NCBI RefSeq assembly: GCF_000327385.1
Contig: NW_008710923.1
Coordinates: 194,655 to 258,654, forward strand
Direction: 5' to 3'
Length of the DNA stretch: 64,000 bases
Source: Lottia gigantea
Lineage: Eukaryota > Mollusca > Gastropoda > Lottiidae
The notes below the pieces were generated by a model. It saw nothing but the letters and a program-made list of their open reading frames with translations. It made no database searches and was not told where the DNA came from. Below are positions 38,973-50,040 of the stretch, one piece after another. Position 1 is the stretch's first letter. Each line of letters opens with the position of its first letter. A program made the translations under genes and the position numbers.

Positions 38973-40384
38973 ATGGAGAGGATTATAATCACCGTTTTAC
39001 TAGGTCTTTGTATTGGTGGGACGGTTTATGCTCAAGTTCCTGGACTAGGACCATGTTTCAACGCAACAGCTCAGAGCAGCTTAAATCTCACACAAGTAAG
39101 AACCACGCCCATTCTTACAGGGAGAACAACAAGGATCTGGTTCTGGGCCAATCCTCTTTTTTTCAATTTACCGATTAACAGCTGTAAGAGAATACATCTC
39201 CTTACTACTATATTATCCACAAGACTGAGCTACAACTCTTCCTTAACGTTCATGGCTTTGGACCTTGGCATCATAAAAAGTTTAAAGCATAAGCCGAAAT
39301 ATTAATATTATTGTTTTTTAACATGAGACAGTACATTTATGTATTATTTTTCATTATCAGTATTTAGGTAAATGGTATGAAATAACCAAACTACCAAGCT
39401 ATTTTGAGTTAGAACAAGTTTGTGTAACAGCCAACTATTCTCTAAAAGAAGATGGTCATATTAAAGTTTTTAACCAAGGAAAAGTGTACGTTTTATAATT
39501 TTGAATTACACAGTTTTACTTATAGAACTGAGACTGCTATAACAGTCAATCTGAAGTCACTTTGTAAAAAGTTTTTTAGTAAATGATAAAGGTCCTAAGG
39601 ATAAATTCAAATTCAATAACAAATTACTCTTTTCTCTCCGTAATTATTTAACTTCAGCAATTCGTTTTTAATCTAATCACACACTTACTTAAGTCATATT
39701 TTCATTTCCAAAAACGTTACGGTTAAAACAAATTCTTTAGTAAATATTTCCATGTTCATTGTATATTTGAAGATCAATGAATATAAATACGTCTTTGTTC
39801 TAGTAATGGGAAGAATATAACATCAATTGGTGATGCCTTCGCCCCCGACCCATCGGAACCAGCCAAGTTAAACGTTAAATTTCCCGGAGGTGAGTACATC
39901 CATGCATTTTATAAAAGGGATATTCTGAAGATTTAGTGTTACAAAATTATAGTTTTTGCATTTTAAAGACATATACAGTTCGACGTCTGTGGTTCATATG
40001 TTTTTGCATTTTGTTCTATCGCATACGTATAAAAAACAGTTTCGTCAGTGGCGTATCTATGAATCATTAGGTCGACGATCGAGTAGGGGCCACGCAAATC
40101 TATGGGGGTTGGCCCCCCCCCCCCCCCNNNNNNNNNNNNNNNNNNNNNNNNNNNNNNNNNNNNNNNNNNNNNNNNNNCATACCAGCTATACTTTGGTTTT
40201 ATCTTGTAACAACGTAGCTACTCTGGCTCATCTGCAGTTTGCATGGATTTTAAGCCGCACGCCGACATTGGAACAATCAGTTTTAGAAGGACTCATACAA
40301 AAATTCAAGGATAATGGTGTGCCAGTTTCCGACTTCAAACCGACCTTGCAAAACTGTACAGATAATACGCTTTACTTTGGATAA
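38973..40384 (+). CDS. Apolipoprotein D-like lipocalin A (last exon interrupted by an assembly gap)
   Basis: Exons 38973-39095, 39361-39485 and 39804-39889; the last exon is visible from 40178 to 40384 (TAA). The N-terminal signal peptide (MERIIITVLLGLCIGGTVYA) is followed by QVPGLGPC. Exon 2 opens with the lipocalin GxW motif (YLGKWYE) and contains ANYSLKEDGHIKVFNQG, close to vertebrate ApoD. Exon 4 has the FAWILSRTP block and ends TLQNCTDNTLYFG. Lipocalins of this type are secreted beta-barrel carriers of small hydrophobic ligands. The 50-N gap (40128-40177) hides the last acceptor and, by comparison with gene B, about 42 coding bases. Poly(A) signal AATAAA at 40558-40563. Closest relative in the cluster is gene B. 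Confidence 0.88.
40046..40177. mobile_element. hAT-like miniature element fragment running into an assembly gap
   Basis: 'cagtggcgt' at 40046-40054 equals the terminal repeat of the element at 40620-40803. The sequence then runs to a 16-base C tract and the 50-N gap, so the right end is not visible. It sits in the last intron of lipocalin A. The C tract is the probable cause of the gap. Confidence 0.55.
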
Positions 40385-40619
40385 TATTTTCTTTGGGGGG
40401 AAATAGCTAATGTGACCCATCATTCTGATATAGCTTCTTAGAATCCAAAGTTCAAACTAAGACAATATTCTTCATTTTATTGACCCATTCTTTATGCCAC
40501 ACATTTTGCTATGCATTTTTTCTTCATTCTATATTGAATTGTATTGATTAGCTTGTAAATAAACTTATATATCATTAGTCCGCTATTAATGTTCTTAACA
40601 CATTGTCCTTGCTTGAGAG

Positions 40620-40803
40620 CAGTGGCGTCAATGTGAATCATTTTAGTAGAGGCCACAGAATTAGCAAAGGTCGGAGGGGGTCAAGAGCTCTCAATGGTAA
40701 CAAATTTGGAACTGGGAGGGGAGAGGAGGGGGCTGCCTTATATTTTGCGAGGTGGGGCTTGCACCACCCTCATCCCCACCCCCCTTTCGTAGAAACGCCA
40801 CTG
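40620..40803. mobile_element. hAT-like miniature element, 184 bp
   Basis: Terminal inverted repeats 'cagtggcgt' (40620-40628) and 'acgccactg' (40795-40803). Flanked by 8-bp near-identical direct repeats, 'cttgagag' and 'cttgtgag', the target-duplication length of hAT elements. Internal sequence is G/C-tract rich with no transposase. It lies between lipocalins A and B. Confidence 0.75.
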
Positions 40804-41039
40804 CTTGTGAGACAGGGAACAATCACACATCCACATGCACTCAGTTGATTGCATCATTTAAGCAATATAACAATAAAAAAAAAGTTCTTCCTAGGTTATC
40901 TTAAGCCATTTATAGTTAGAATATCTAAATTAGTTTTGTTATCATATCACAAGTTGATCAACTAGAAGACAGATTTTATCAGCATCTCAATAGATAACAA
41001 ATATATCACATCAATTTGAATTTGAAACATATCTTAAAG

Positions 41040-42954
41040 ATGGAGAGGATTTTAACTGCCGTGTTATTATGTATTGGAGTTGCTGTCTATGCTCAAGTTC
41101 CAGGATTAGGACCCTGTTTTGATGCCAAACCACAAAGTACTTTAAATGTGTCACAGGTAACTTTGTGTTTGCATTAAAAGGGAGAAGGTATAGTATGGGA
41201 TATTTTGAAATATCAGTATCATTATGGTAACAAGGCTGAGTTATAACTGAATGTTTTGACGAAATTAAATTTAGAACGACGTGGGAAAAACGTCAAAACT
41301 ATGCATTAAAGTTTAACCAGTGATTGTTGTTCCATAAGGCTGTGTCTATAATATCTTTTGACGTTAATGTTAAAACAAAGGATCAACTTTTGCTCACTGT
41401 GATCGTAACATTATTGATATTAAACTATGGTGGGTCCAAAATTCAGCATCACCTTGCAAACGCCAATCCACCGGACTGAGCTATGCCGCTGTCAAGAACT
41501 CTTCTCAGTGCAGAGTGGCCTGGAAAGAACCGCCGTTGTAAGTAAATGTAAAAATTGTCCTGAATTTTAATTAATAGTCTTTTTCCTTTTAGTATTTAGG
41601 ACATTGGTATGAAATAACGAAATTACCAAGTTTCTTCGAAATAGAGCAAGTTTGTTTAACTGCCAACTATTCTGTAAAAGAAGATGGTCACATTAAAGTT
41701 TTCAACCAGGGAAAAGTGTAAGTACGGAATCTATTTTGGTGAAAAAATTTGGCAATTTCTCCCATGCACATATAACATTACATGGATAGTAAAAAGGATT
41801 TATAAACGTTTTATATGCACTGGGCACTAGGATAGCATCGATTTGCACCATTCCAGTTTTCAGAAAGATGTTAAAAAATCAAGCAGCTTTTAGGAAAGTT
41901 ACGACATAATTATATGTTAAGAACCATAGACGTCCGACTGAAAATTGAATATAATACGATATGATGCCCATGATACACTTAAACAATTTAGAGAAACCTC
42001 TTTAAAATTCTTTTAAAATTCTCCTTTAATTATATCTAACGCATGCGACAGCGATGGGTGAGATCCGGTAGTAAAACGTCGATACATTACCTTCTATTTT
42101 ATTTTTGCGCAGGGATAGATATGCCTTTCATTTCTACATTCTATCTTGTTTTATTCTAGCAATGGAAAAAATGTTTCGTCAACTGGTGATGCCTATGTTC
42201 CAGACCCATCCGAACCCTCGAAGTTAATAGTAAAGTTCCCACAAGGTTCGTAGATTATTGAACCTTGACAGTTGACAGTTTTACACAATATGATTTGTGT
42301 CGTATATGAACGGTGAACGGGATGTCTCTGTTGTACGGTGGTTCGTATACGACATCATTTATTTATTTTAATTTTGAATTAAAAAAATGGAATATAATTA
42401 TAAACATAATATTTGATTAAAAACTTGAAGTAAATGATGTCGTATACGAACCACCATACTGTTGCAGCAAAACAATAATAGCACCTAAGAAAGGGATGCC
42501 CAGTTAGCAAACATAGGATCATAGCGGCACCATGTAAGATCTTTATATGTCATCTTCCCACATCATTCATCTGAAAGATCATTCAAAGCCGAGAGGTTTG
42601 ACCAAGGACAAAGACAACTGCTATCTGTTGTCGGATTGTATCAAAGCTGACTCACAGCTTTAGGCTGAGTTGTTAAAATTCTTTAGATGTTCTTTTTCAG
42701 GAGCCCCTGCTCCATACTGGGTTTTAGAAACTGATTATACCACCTATTCTATGATACTCTCCTGTACTAATTTAACAACACTAGCCCATGTCCAGTTTGC
42801 CTGGGTTTTGAGCAGAACTCCAACATTAGAGAAAACAGTTTTAGATAGCATCCTACAGAAATTTCAGAAAAATGGTGTCCCGATTTCTGATTTCCATCCA
42901 ACATTACAGAACTGCACAGACAATAAACTTTATTTTAAAAAAGGTTCGCGATAA
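41040..42954 (+). CDS. Apolipoprotein D-like lipocalin B, complete
   Basis: Exons 41040-41156, 41593-41717, 42160-42245 and 42701-42954 (TAA) give 193 residues with consistent phases. Signal peptide MERILTAVLLCIGVAVYA, then QVPGLGPCFDA. Exon 2 has YLGHWYEITKLP (GxW motif) and ANYSVKEDGHIKVFNQG; exon 3 has DAYVPDPSEPSKLIVKF; exon 4 begins APAPYWVLETDY and carries the conserved HVQFAWVLSRTP. The C-terminus TLQNCTDNKLYFKKGSR matches gene A and differs from genes C-E, so A and B form one subgroup. Predicted secreted carrier of a small lipophilic ligand; the ligand cannot be read from the sequence. Poly(A) signal at 43113-43118. Confidence 0.93.
42333..42459. repeat. 29-bp inverted repeat (hairpin, MITE-like) in intron 3 of lipocalin B
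   Basis: Arms 42333-42361 and 42431-42459 are inverted copies with one mismatch, around a core word 'ggttcgtatacgacatcat'. The AT-rich loop is about 70 bp. The word 'ctgtt' flanks both sides, a possible 5-bp target duplication. A partial third copy ('gtcgtatatgaacggtg') lies just upstream at about 42299. Confidence 0.75.
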
Positions 42955-43818
42955 TGGTGAACCAATGTGTCATTTTCACCAGATATTGTAAAACGGTAAA
43001 GACGGTATAACTTTATGGAACAAATTATCAGATAAAAGCGCACCCTACTTATTATTTCATCCAATATTACTTGTTTGATAATTCAATATGTGCTACTTTT
43101 GATCTTACTTTGAATAAAATGAAAAAAATAATGGTGTCGTAATTTCTGTTTACAATTTAACATAACAGGCCTACAATTTTATACAGATACATTGTAAATG
43201 AACACACTGTGGTGTTCTTCTTAGTCAGTCAACTCGAGCCAAATAGGATAGAAATGTCTTCATAATTTCGTGTGTTCGAACGAAATGGTTGCAACGTCAT
43301 GTTTTCTTGTCGGTCCTTCGGAGACCCATATTTGCATACTTATTACAGTCAGCTTTTCATGACGTCATTCCAATTGTCATAGGTCGTAACCATTCTCGGC
43401 ATAATCTTCAACTAATAGGCAGCTTTTCCTGGTCTTTTGTGGTTGTATAGATTGGTCGGAAAGGCCCCAGAAGGTAAGACCGATATCATATTTATTTTTC
43501 ACAGATCACCGATTTTTTTCAAAGGAGAAGAAAAGCACCTGGTAAAAGGAAACATGGTAAAAATATGTAATAGAGTTGAACGTGTTGAAGAGACGATGTT
43601 TAACGACAGATATTTTATAAGCAATGAATTACCAAGTTAAAAGTTAAACAGTTCTAGTAACTAATAGTTTAAGTCACTGCATTGTGTCACCAGTCTAATC
43701 TAATCCCTGGGGTGGAAGTAGAACACTCATCAACTTTAAGCAGCTTATATCAGAATAATACGCTTAGGGTATCGAGGCATGTTTAGAAAATTCTTCTTCT
43801 ATTTCAGATTATTGAATA

Positions 43819-44922
43819 ATGTGTTCAACGATTATAGATGAAGTGCAGGACAAATTAGAAGAAGCTACAGCTCAGCTTAATTCTCACGTTCTTATGGCTG
43901 CATCATACATAGTCGATGAAATACCATTCACCTTTCATACACTTGAGACGTTTGAACTCCTTCTGGATGTGTATGATCTAATCAAATCAGCAAAGATACA
44001 AGTGGGAGAGTTGCAATTGTTGGAGAGCAAACCTTGTTCATATGTGGATGGTTCGTCTAAATCACCAAAGACGCAACGCAAAAAATTGGTGGAAGGCTGT
44101 TCACAAACGGACAATTCCACATTCTTCAAAGAGTTTCAAAAAAACAGAATGATAGATGCTCAATTCCAAACAGAAACAGGCAAAGGAGGGATCTCGACTT
44201 CCGGTATCGATGTAGATCTTACCACTAAAAGGCCAAAAAGTAGAAATAAGCCACAGCTCTCCAAAGAGACGGCTACCCAAGATTGTCTTTTTGAGGAGGG
44301 TTCAGATTCTGATGATAGATGTTGCTGTTCATACAATTTCTGCAAAATATTTCGTCGACCGACCGAAAACAGTCCTTCCAAGAAATATGCAATTTCGGAA
44401 GATCCATCTAAACGCATTGAGGTCGACAATTCTCGTCTACAAGCAGAAGAAAACAGGCTCTTGGTCGAAGCCATAAATAAAACTAGAAAGCAAACAGCAC
44501 CATTGGCCAACCCTTGCAATCCAAGCTCCAAACAAGGAAGAACTAACGGCATTCAGAACCTTGTCCAAAATGGCTACATCAACCCTTTTGATTTAGATGA
44601 GTCTAAAGATGCTACTACTATCTCAACACAATTAAATCAACAAACTCACAAGGCTATGAACACGGACTTGATTGAGCACCCACTTGATTCTAAGCAACAT
44701 ACTGCAGAGTCGTTGGAACCCGAAGCTACAACTACCAAACTGCCTTCGAAGTCTTCACTCAAATCAAGACGTGCCCCGGATCCATCGCAATCTGAAAACA
44801 AACAAGAGGCAAATGAACCAACATCAGAGCTTTTAAACTCGGATACTAAAAGCACCGGCAGTAACGTTGAATATCCAGATGATTTGGACCCTTTTCAAGA
44901 CGATGCGAAACTTTCAGTTTAG
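43819..44922 (+). CDS. Unrecognised 367-residue protein with NPF and DPF motifs, intronless ORF inside the lipocalin cluster
   Basis: I do not recognise this gene. The N-terminal 70 residues look helical (IIDEVQDKLEEATAQL, then ETFELLLDVYDLIKSAKI). The rest is hydrophilic, Ser/Thr/Lys-rich and probably disordered. It has a cysteine patch CCCSYNFC (168-175), an NPF at 255-257 (INPFDLDE) and a DPF at 357-359 (LDPFQDD) near the C-terminus. NPF and DPF are known as short ligands for EH domains and the AP-2 ear, so an endocytic adaptor role is possible but only suggested. No signal peptide or membrane helix is seen. An in-frame stop precedes the ATG. A 5' UTR intron is likely: donor AAG|GTAAGA at 43474 and acceptor TTTCAG ending at 43807. 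A poly(A) signal candidate lies near 45400. It shares the strand of the flanking lipocalins but is unrelated to them. Confidence 0.7.
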   Translation: MCSTIIDEVQDKLEEATAQLNSHVLMAASYIVDEIPFTFHTLETFELLLDVYDLIKSAKIQVGELQLLESKPCSYVDGSSKSPKTQRKKLVEGCSQTDNSTFFKEFQKNRMIDAQFQTETGKGGISTSGIDVDLTTKRPKSRNKPQLSKETATQDCLFEEGSDSDDRCCCSYNFCKIFRRPTENSPSKKYAISEDPSKRIEVDNSRLQAEENRLLVEAINKTRKQTAPLANPCNPSSKQGRTNGIQNLVQNGYINPFDLDESKDATTISTQLNQQTHKAMNTDLIEHPLDSKQHTAESLEPEATTTKLPSKSSLKSRRAPDPSQSENKQEANEPTSELLNSDTKSTGSNVEYPDDLDPFQDDAKLSV

Positions 44923-45849
44923 ATAAATAGTTCTAGAGTTGATTCGTTTTCATTAAAGGAATACTACTTGTTGGTTGGACAAAACATTTATAATTTAAAG
45001 TCTCAAACTTGGTCAATAAGACTATATAACATTCATCAGTTGGGTTTACCTGGTGTCGTGAGTATAGAATAGAATCACTGTACAATACGATATATCCATG
45101 AAACTAAGTTATCTAGCTATGTTTCACAATTGCTTAAATTAATGGATTATTACTTAGTTTTATAGACTTATAGATATTGCAGTATAGTTTTGACACCAGG
45201 TAAGTCCGCTGAAAGACAAAGACTCATATTGGCCAAGTTTAAAATTTTCAAACTTTTGTTCATCCTAAGAGGCAGTATAATTTTGAATAAAACCAATTCG
45301 ATTGTCTGAATAAGATATAATTAATCCAAATCACATAAAATGTAGAAATGACCCGCTTAACTTTTGATAAAATAGAACTGATTCATTGTATTTTGATGAA
45401 ATAAAAGATAGAAAGTTGTTTTATTTTATTTTGGAACAGAACAAATCCCTGTTTATGTTGGTAAAATTGTTTATTTTTTTAAAGTACCTTTCTCTTTTGG
45501 CTCATGAGAGGTTTGGTTAGCAAAATGAGAACATGTCACGAAATTCTACATTGGGATAAATAAGTACTAACTGCACAACGAAACCCGGAATCCAAACGCG
45601 GCGAACATTGATAAGCTTATAAACTTTTTATATGAGGAAGTATATCAACCATAATTGAATTAGTATTTCATAATGAAAAGTGGTATTAGGTGACTATAAA
45701 TATATGAGGGAAGGAAAACCATCTGGTACTTTTACGTATGAACATTTACATTTTGTTCATATTATTTATATCATGCCTTCAAAACGCACTTACCTATACT
45801 TATAGGGTCAGTGATGACCACTAGAATTTTATCTTTAAAAACACATGTC

Positions 45850-45938
45850 AAAACATCCAAATTATATAAATATTGACAATAAAAAGGTCAAATTATTAGA
45901 ACTATTATCAGAAATCGTGTGGAATCGTTGAGATCAGG
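45850..45938 (+). promoter_or_regulatory. Core upstream block of lipocalin C, shared with D and E
   Basis: An upstream block with 'ccaaattatataaatatt', then 'aataaaaaggt' and 'cgtgtggaatcgttgagat' precedes the ATG. The same order is found before gene D (about 48070-48157). Before gene E (about 50740-50804) the middle word reads 'tataaaaaggt', a good TATA box. This supports the block as the core promoter and 5' UTR of the subgroup. Confidence 0.65.
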
Positions 45939-47533
45939 ATGGAAGGAATACTAGTGATACTCTCTGTTTGTTTTGTTTTATCTGCTGCCCAAATACCAGG
46001 GTTAGGACCATGTCCAAAAACACAGCCACAGAAACATTTAGATCTTACTAAGGTACGTTACCGTCTCGGCTAGATGATTCAGTAGTCATACATAGGCCAC
46101 CCTGTATAAGTAATGCTGTCCTGTCTAGAATAATCTGATCAGTTACAATTGATTATTATGACAGATCAGTGCTGTGAGGGAGTCAAGTAGGAGCCTCAGC
46201 ATTATCAAGGGGAAACGTAAGGAGGGGGGGGGGGGGGGGGGTTGGTTGTTACAGGCAAATATGTTAAATAAAAAGAAATTGAAGGTGGAAGGGGGCCATG
46301 TAAGGCTACCTAAGAGTTTGGTAAACGTGTCGAACATAAATTATTTTTCTTAAGCTACTTTCTTGTTATTGTGGTACAAACCCTAAAAATTATAAGATCT
46401 ATTTGTCACTGTTTGATTTTTTCCAGTATTTAGGTAAATGGTATGAACTGTACAAACTACCTAATTTATTTGAAAACAAACAAGAATGTGTAACAGCGAA
46501 TTATTCTATTAAAGCTGATGGTCATATCAAAGTTTTAAACAGTGGTGTAACGTAAGTAACTTCCAGCCCATAGTTTTCCATTCGAATTCTTTTAGATAAT
46601 ACAGTCCCGTGCCAGATTTGATTGTTCGGGAGGGCAAGTAATATATCTGGAGGGGCAACAGTGCATGGTATTTAGTTGCAGATTTGGAATTGGTCGGATG
46701 TCAGAATGCTCTTTGAGAATGACCCCCCCCCCCCCCCCCACTCCTCTTGTCCCCCTATAGCTATTGACTACCAGATACCATAGCATTGAAAATCAACATC
46801 AACGTCTGTGTTAGACGTATAAACATGGCATTCCTAAGATTTCTACTCTTCTTTTCTAGAGATGGTAAAACTGTGTTTGCTGTTGGAGATGCCTATAGAA
46901 AAGATGACAGCAAAGAAGCTCAACTATCTGTAAAATTCACTGGTGGTAAGTCTATGTAAAAGTTTTCGAAAATGATTCATACGGTTGTTTGGTAGAAGAC
47001 AAGTTGACGCCCTCTTCCAGCTAAAGCTGAATCTGGATCGATCAGCTGGTTCGATACTGTTGGTTTGGTAGTTGAGAAATCTCAGATCTATTCTGGTATA
47101 AAGACATAATAAAGATACGATAAAGTGGTCTTATAAGCCGGTTGACCAACTGGTGAAGCTTAAATCCCATACAAAACTCCGTATGTTTTTTTTAGGTGAA
47201 ATAACACTCGCCATGTAGTTTCGTATGACTTAAATCCAAGTACCCATAAATCGTACCTTGTTACCTATCAGGTTACTGTTGTATATTTTAATCTTTTATC
47301 TTTCAGCCGCACCGTATGCTCCTTATTGGGTTTTAGATACTGACTATACCAGCTATTCCTTAGTATTCTCTTGTGAACAACTCGGTAAGTTGGCTCATGC
47401 CAAATTTGTCTGGATTTTAAGCAGAACTCCTACCATTGATCCTGCAGTAAAAGACAAACTATTCAAAAGATTGGAAAAAGATGGAATCGGTTCCAGTGGA
47501 TTGAAAACTACTGGAAGATCTGGATGTAAATAA
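45939..47533 (+). CDS. Apolipoprotein D-like lipocalin C, complete
   Basis: Exons 45939-46052, 46427-46551, 46860-46945 and 47307-47533 (TAA) give 183 residues. Signal peptide MEGILVILSVCFVLSAA, then QIPGLGPCPKTQPQKHLDLTK. GxW motif in YLGKWYELYKLPNLFE, glycosylation-type NYS in TANYSIKADGHIK, and exon 4 AAPYAPYWVLDTDYTSYS then KFVWILSRTP. Exon lengths 2 and 3 (125 and 86 nt) and all phases equal those of genes A, B and E, the usual sign of tandem duplication. Introns 1 and 2 carry a G tract and a C tract. Poly(A) signal at 47544-47549. Predicted secreted carrier; ligand unknown. Confidence 0.93.
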
Positions 47534-48157
47534 AGTCTTTGTTAATAAATAATCTTAATAGATCCGTTGTGTAGATTGTGCTTACTCTTTTAGAAACACC
47601 TGGTGGTACTAGTACTATGCAACTTTTACTCTCGATTTTGTCTTTCTTGTACGGATTTTCTTGTGGTGTATCTTTTGCTTGTTGAAACCATAAAAAGTGT
47701 GCTGGACAGCATTAAAATAACTAGAAACAAAACAAAATGTCTCGCCTACTTAAATTGGAACACTTAGATTGGAATCATCTTAAGTTTTCGTGAATAATTC
47801 CCCATGATTCAACATGACGTTTCTATATTCAGCACATTCATTCAATACCCATAGGAATTTCAAAGAAACTCAGTGGTTAAGTATTCCAGATGTACACATA
47901 CATCGGAACGGAATAGAACCTTCTGTTAAACCTAGCTTGTCATTGAAAAGTGTATAGGTGCATGCCCTGTGACCATACGTTTGATCATGACATCAAATCA
48001 TTTAAACTCTGAAAGGGTCATCGATGCCCACTATAAAATTTATCTTTCAAAAACCAACAACACATGTTAAAAAATCCAAATTATATAAATATTGTCAATA
48101 AAAAGGTCGAATTATTAGAACTATTATCAGAAGTCGTGTGGAATCGTTGAGATCAGG

Positions 48158-50040
48158 ATGGAAGGAATACTAGTGATACTCTCTGTTTGTTTTGTTTTAT
48201 CTGCTGCCCAAATACCAGGGTTAGGACCATGTCCAAAAACACAGCCACAGAAACATTTAGATCTCGATCAAGTAAGATTTTAATTTTTTTAAATCTAATT
48301 ATTGTGATCTGTTTAAAGAAAAATCAGAACTAGGTCATACAACCTTACGTACATAACGAGATAACCTAATTTTGTTTTATGGTTTTGTTATTTTCTAGTA
48401 TTTAGCTGAATGGTTGAAACATATCCATTACTCAATTTATTTGATATTGCTTGTAATTTTAAATATTAAATATAATCAATTCACGTATTCTCGAAACGAT
48501 CTTAGTTTTAGGATGTCCTAGGTTCTTATCTTCTAACATTGATTTTAGGATATCCTAACGCTAAGATCGTTTCGAGAATACGTGGCCAGCTATTTATTGC
48601 ATTTTTCTTGTACATAGGCCTATAAATGGTTTGAAATTTTTGGACTACATACTTTATTCGTCACTGTTTGTATTTGGATGTATATGGATCAAAGTATAAA
48701 TTAAACTAATGCATTTGTTATCATTTGTTATCATTTGTTATTATTTATTATCATTTGTTATTGTTTGTTATCGTTCAGTATTTAGGTAAATGGTTTGAAG
48801 TATATAAATTACCCAATTTATTTGAGAATAACCAAGAATGTAACACAGCAAATTACTCGAGAAAGGCAGATGGTCATATTAAAGTGTATAACAGTGGTAA
48901 AACGTAAGTACATGTATGCTTTTTTGAATCTCAACCAGAGCAGTCCTCCTTCCAACTTCGTTAATTATAAAAAGTTACCTTTATAAGGGCATTATTTTGT
49001 TGATTTTTTGTTTGTCGAAATTTTCATTGCCCAATTTTGTGAAAACTATACACCAAAAAAAAAATCCAACTGTTTACTTTTTTCAAAACTATTTAACTAG
49101 GTTTACGTAAACTCTATAAGTTCGTTATTATTTTTGGTAGGTGTAATAAAACTACTGTACGGATTTAAGCAAAATGTAATAAAAATAAAAAAGGACAATT
49201 ACTGCATTAAGAGTTCTTGCGATTGAATGGCATTCAACTTTTTGGTAAAACTGTTTTCGCCGTTGGTGATGTTTACAGACCAGATGATAGTAAAGAGGGC
49301 CAACTCTCTGTTAGATTTACTGCAGGTAAGTATAGGTACCATGTCTAGAAGCATCTGTACAAGTCAAAGATTCAGTGCGACTGAACCTCTTTGATGAGAT
49401 GCATTATTACTTTGAATTTTTGTGAATAAGATAAGGGGCAGTTATAATAAATACAGTATCTCATATTTATTGTGTACCCGAATGAAATTGCCTAGTAAGT
49501 TGTAACGCAATTGCCAATGTCCATATTGGGTTATGCTTCCAGATACTTTGTATGAGTCGCGGTGGCTCGTTAACCTGAAGGTCCAGGGTTCAATCCCGGT
49601 CTGATTTTTCAACCTAGTTTTCTCCTACCTGTTGTTGATGAAGACCCAGGTTGTGCTGTTAAAGATACCTCTACAGTTGGAAAATAACAAATATTGAGCT
49701 AATATAGCTGTCCTGGAAACATTTCCCTTGTTACACACTGCACGTTGCCCGTCTTCATTAGCTAATCAGGTGCAGAATATTAGGACGTAAACCTCAATTT
49801 CATTTTATTTCAGCTGCACCGTATGGACCTTATTGGGTTTTAGATACAGACTATACTAGCTATTCCTTGGTATTCTCTTGTGAACAACTCGGCAGCTTCG
49901 CTCATGCCAAATTTTTATGGATTCTAAGCAGAACTCCATCCATTGATCCTGCTGTAAAAGACAGATTATTCAAAAGACTTGAAAAAGATGGAATTGGTGC
50001 CAGTGGATTGAGAGCTACTAAGAGATCTGACTGCAGTTGA
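48158..50040 (+). CDS. Apolipoprotein D-like lipocalin D, splice sites rearranged
   Basis: Exons 48158-48271, 48779-48903, part of exon 3 ending 49325, and 49814-50040 (TGA). Exons 1, 2 and 4 are open and match genes C and E. Exon 3 has lost its normal start: the homologous codons GKTVFAVGDVYR remain but no AG lies at the usual place. A downstream AG at 49277-49278 gives an exon 49279-49325 in the correct phase, which would shorten the protein by 13 residues to about 170. A decayed extra copy of exon 2 lies at about 48399-48452. Intron 3 ends with a SINE whose tail abuts the exon 4 acceptor. Poly(A) signal at 50051-50056. The gene may be functional with a shortened strand region, or a recent pseudogene. 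Confidence 0.75.
48399..48452 (+). pseudogene. Decayed duplicate of lipocalin exon 2 inside gene D
   Basis: After an acceptor-like TTTTCTAG, 'tatttagctgaatgg' and 'actcaatttatttga' follow the start of lipocalin exon 2 (YLGKWYE...NLFE) in order. Bases are missing, the frame is lost, and similarity stops after about 54 bp. The intact exon 2 lies 330 bp downstream. Confidence 0.7.
48482..48584. repeat. 24-bp perfect inverted repeat (hairpin) in intron 1 of lipocalin D
   Basis: Arms 48482-48505 and 48561-48584 are perfect inverted copies (core 'cgtattctcgaaacgatctt'). The loop also contains two inverted 'taggat(g/a)tccta' words, so nearly the whole 103 bp can fold. No target duplication was found. 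It separates the decayed exon 2 copy from the intact exon 2. Confidence 0.8.
49553..49813 (+). mobile_element. tRNA-derived SINE abutting the exon 4 acceptor of lipocalin D
   Basis: The head has 'gcggtggctcgttaacctga' and a B box 'gggttcaatccc' at about 49587. The body has 'gttaaagatacctctacagt' and 'ttgcccgtcttcattagct'; the tail is 'ggacgtaaacctcaatttca' and further T-rich sequence. Same family as 22508-22882, opposite orientation, with a shortened head. The tail runs directly into TTTCAG, the acceptor of exon 4 at 49814. Confidence 0.82.

Noticed and set aside
40603-40848. 81-codon open frame rich in Gly/Arg/His/Pro
   Set aside because: Falls within the hAT-like miniature element with its G and C tracts; no protein similarity.
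46148-46420. Possible hAT-like element starting CAGTGCTG with a long G tract in lipocalin C intron 1
   Set aside because: No matching right end or 8-bp flank duplication could be found. The C-tract region at 46604-46790 in intron 2 fails the same test.
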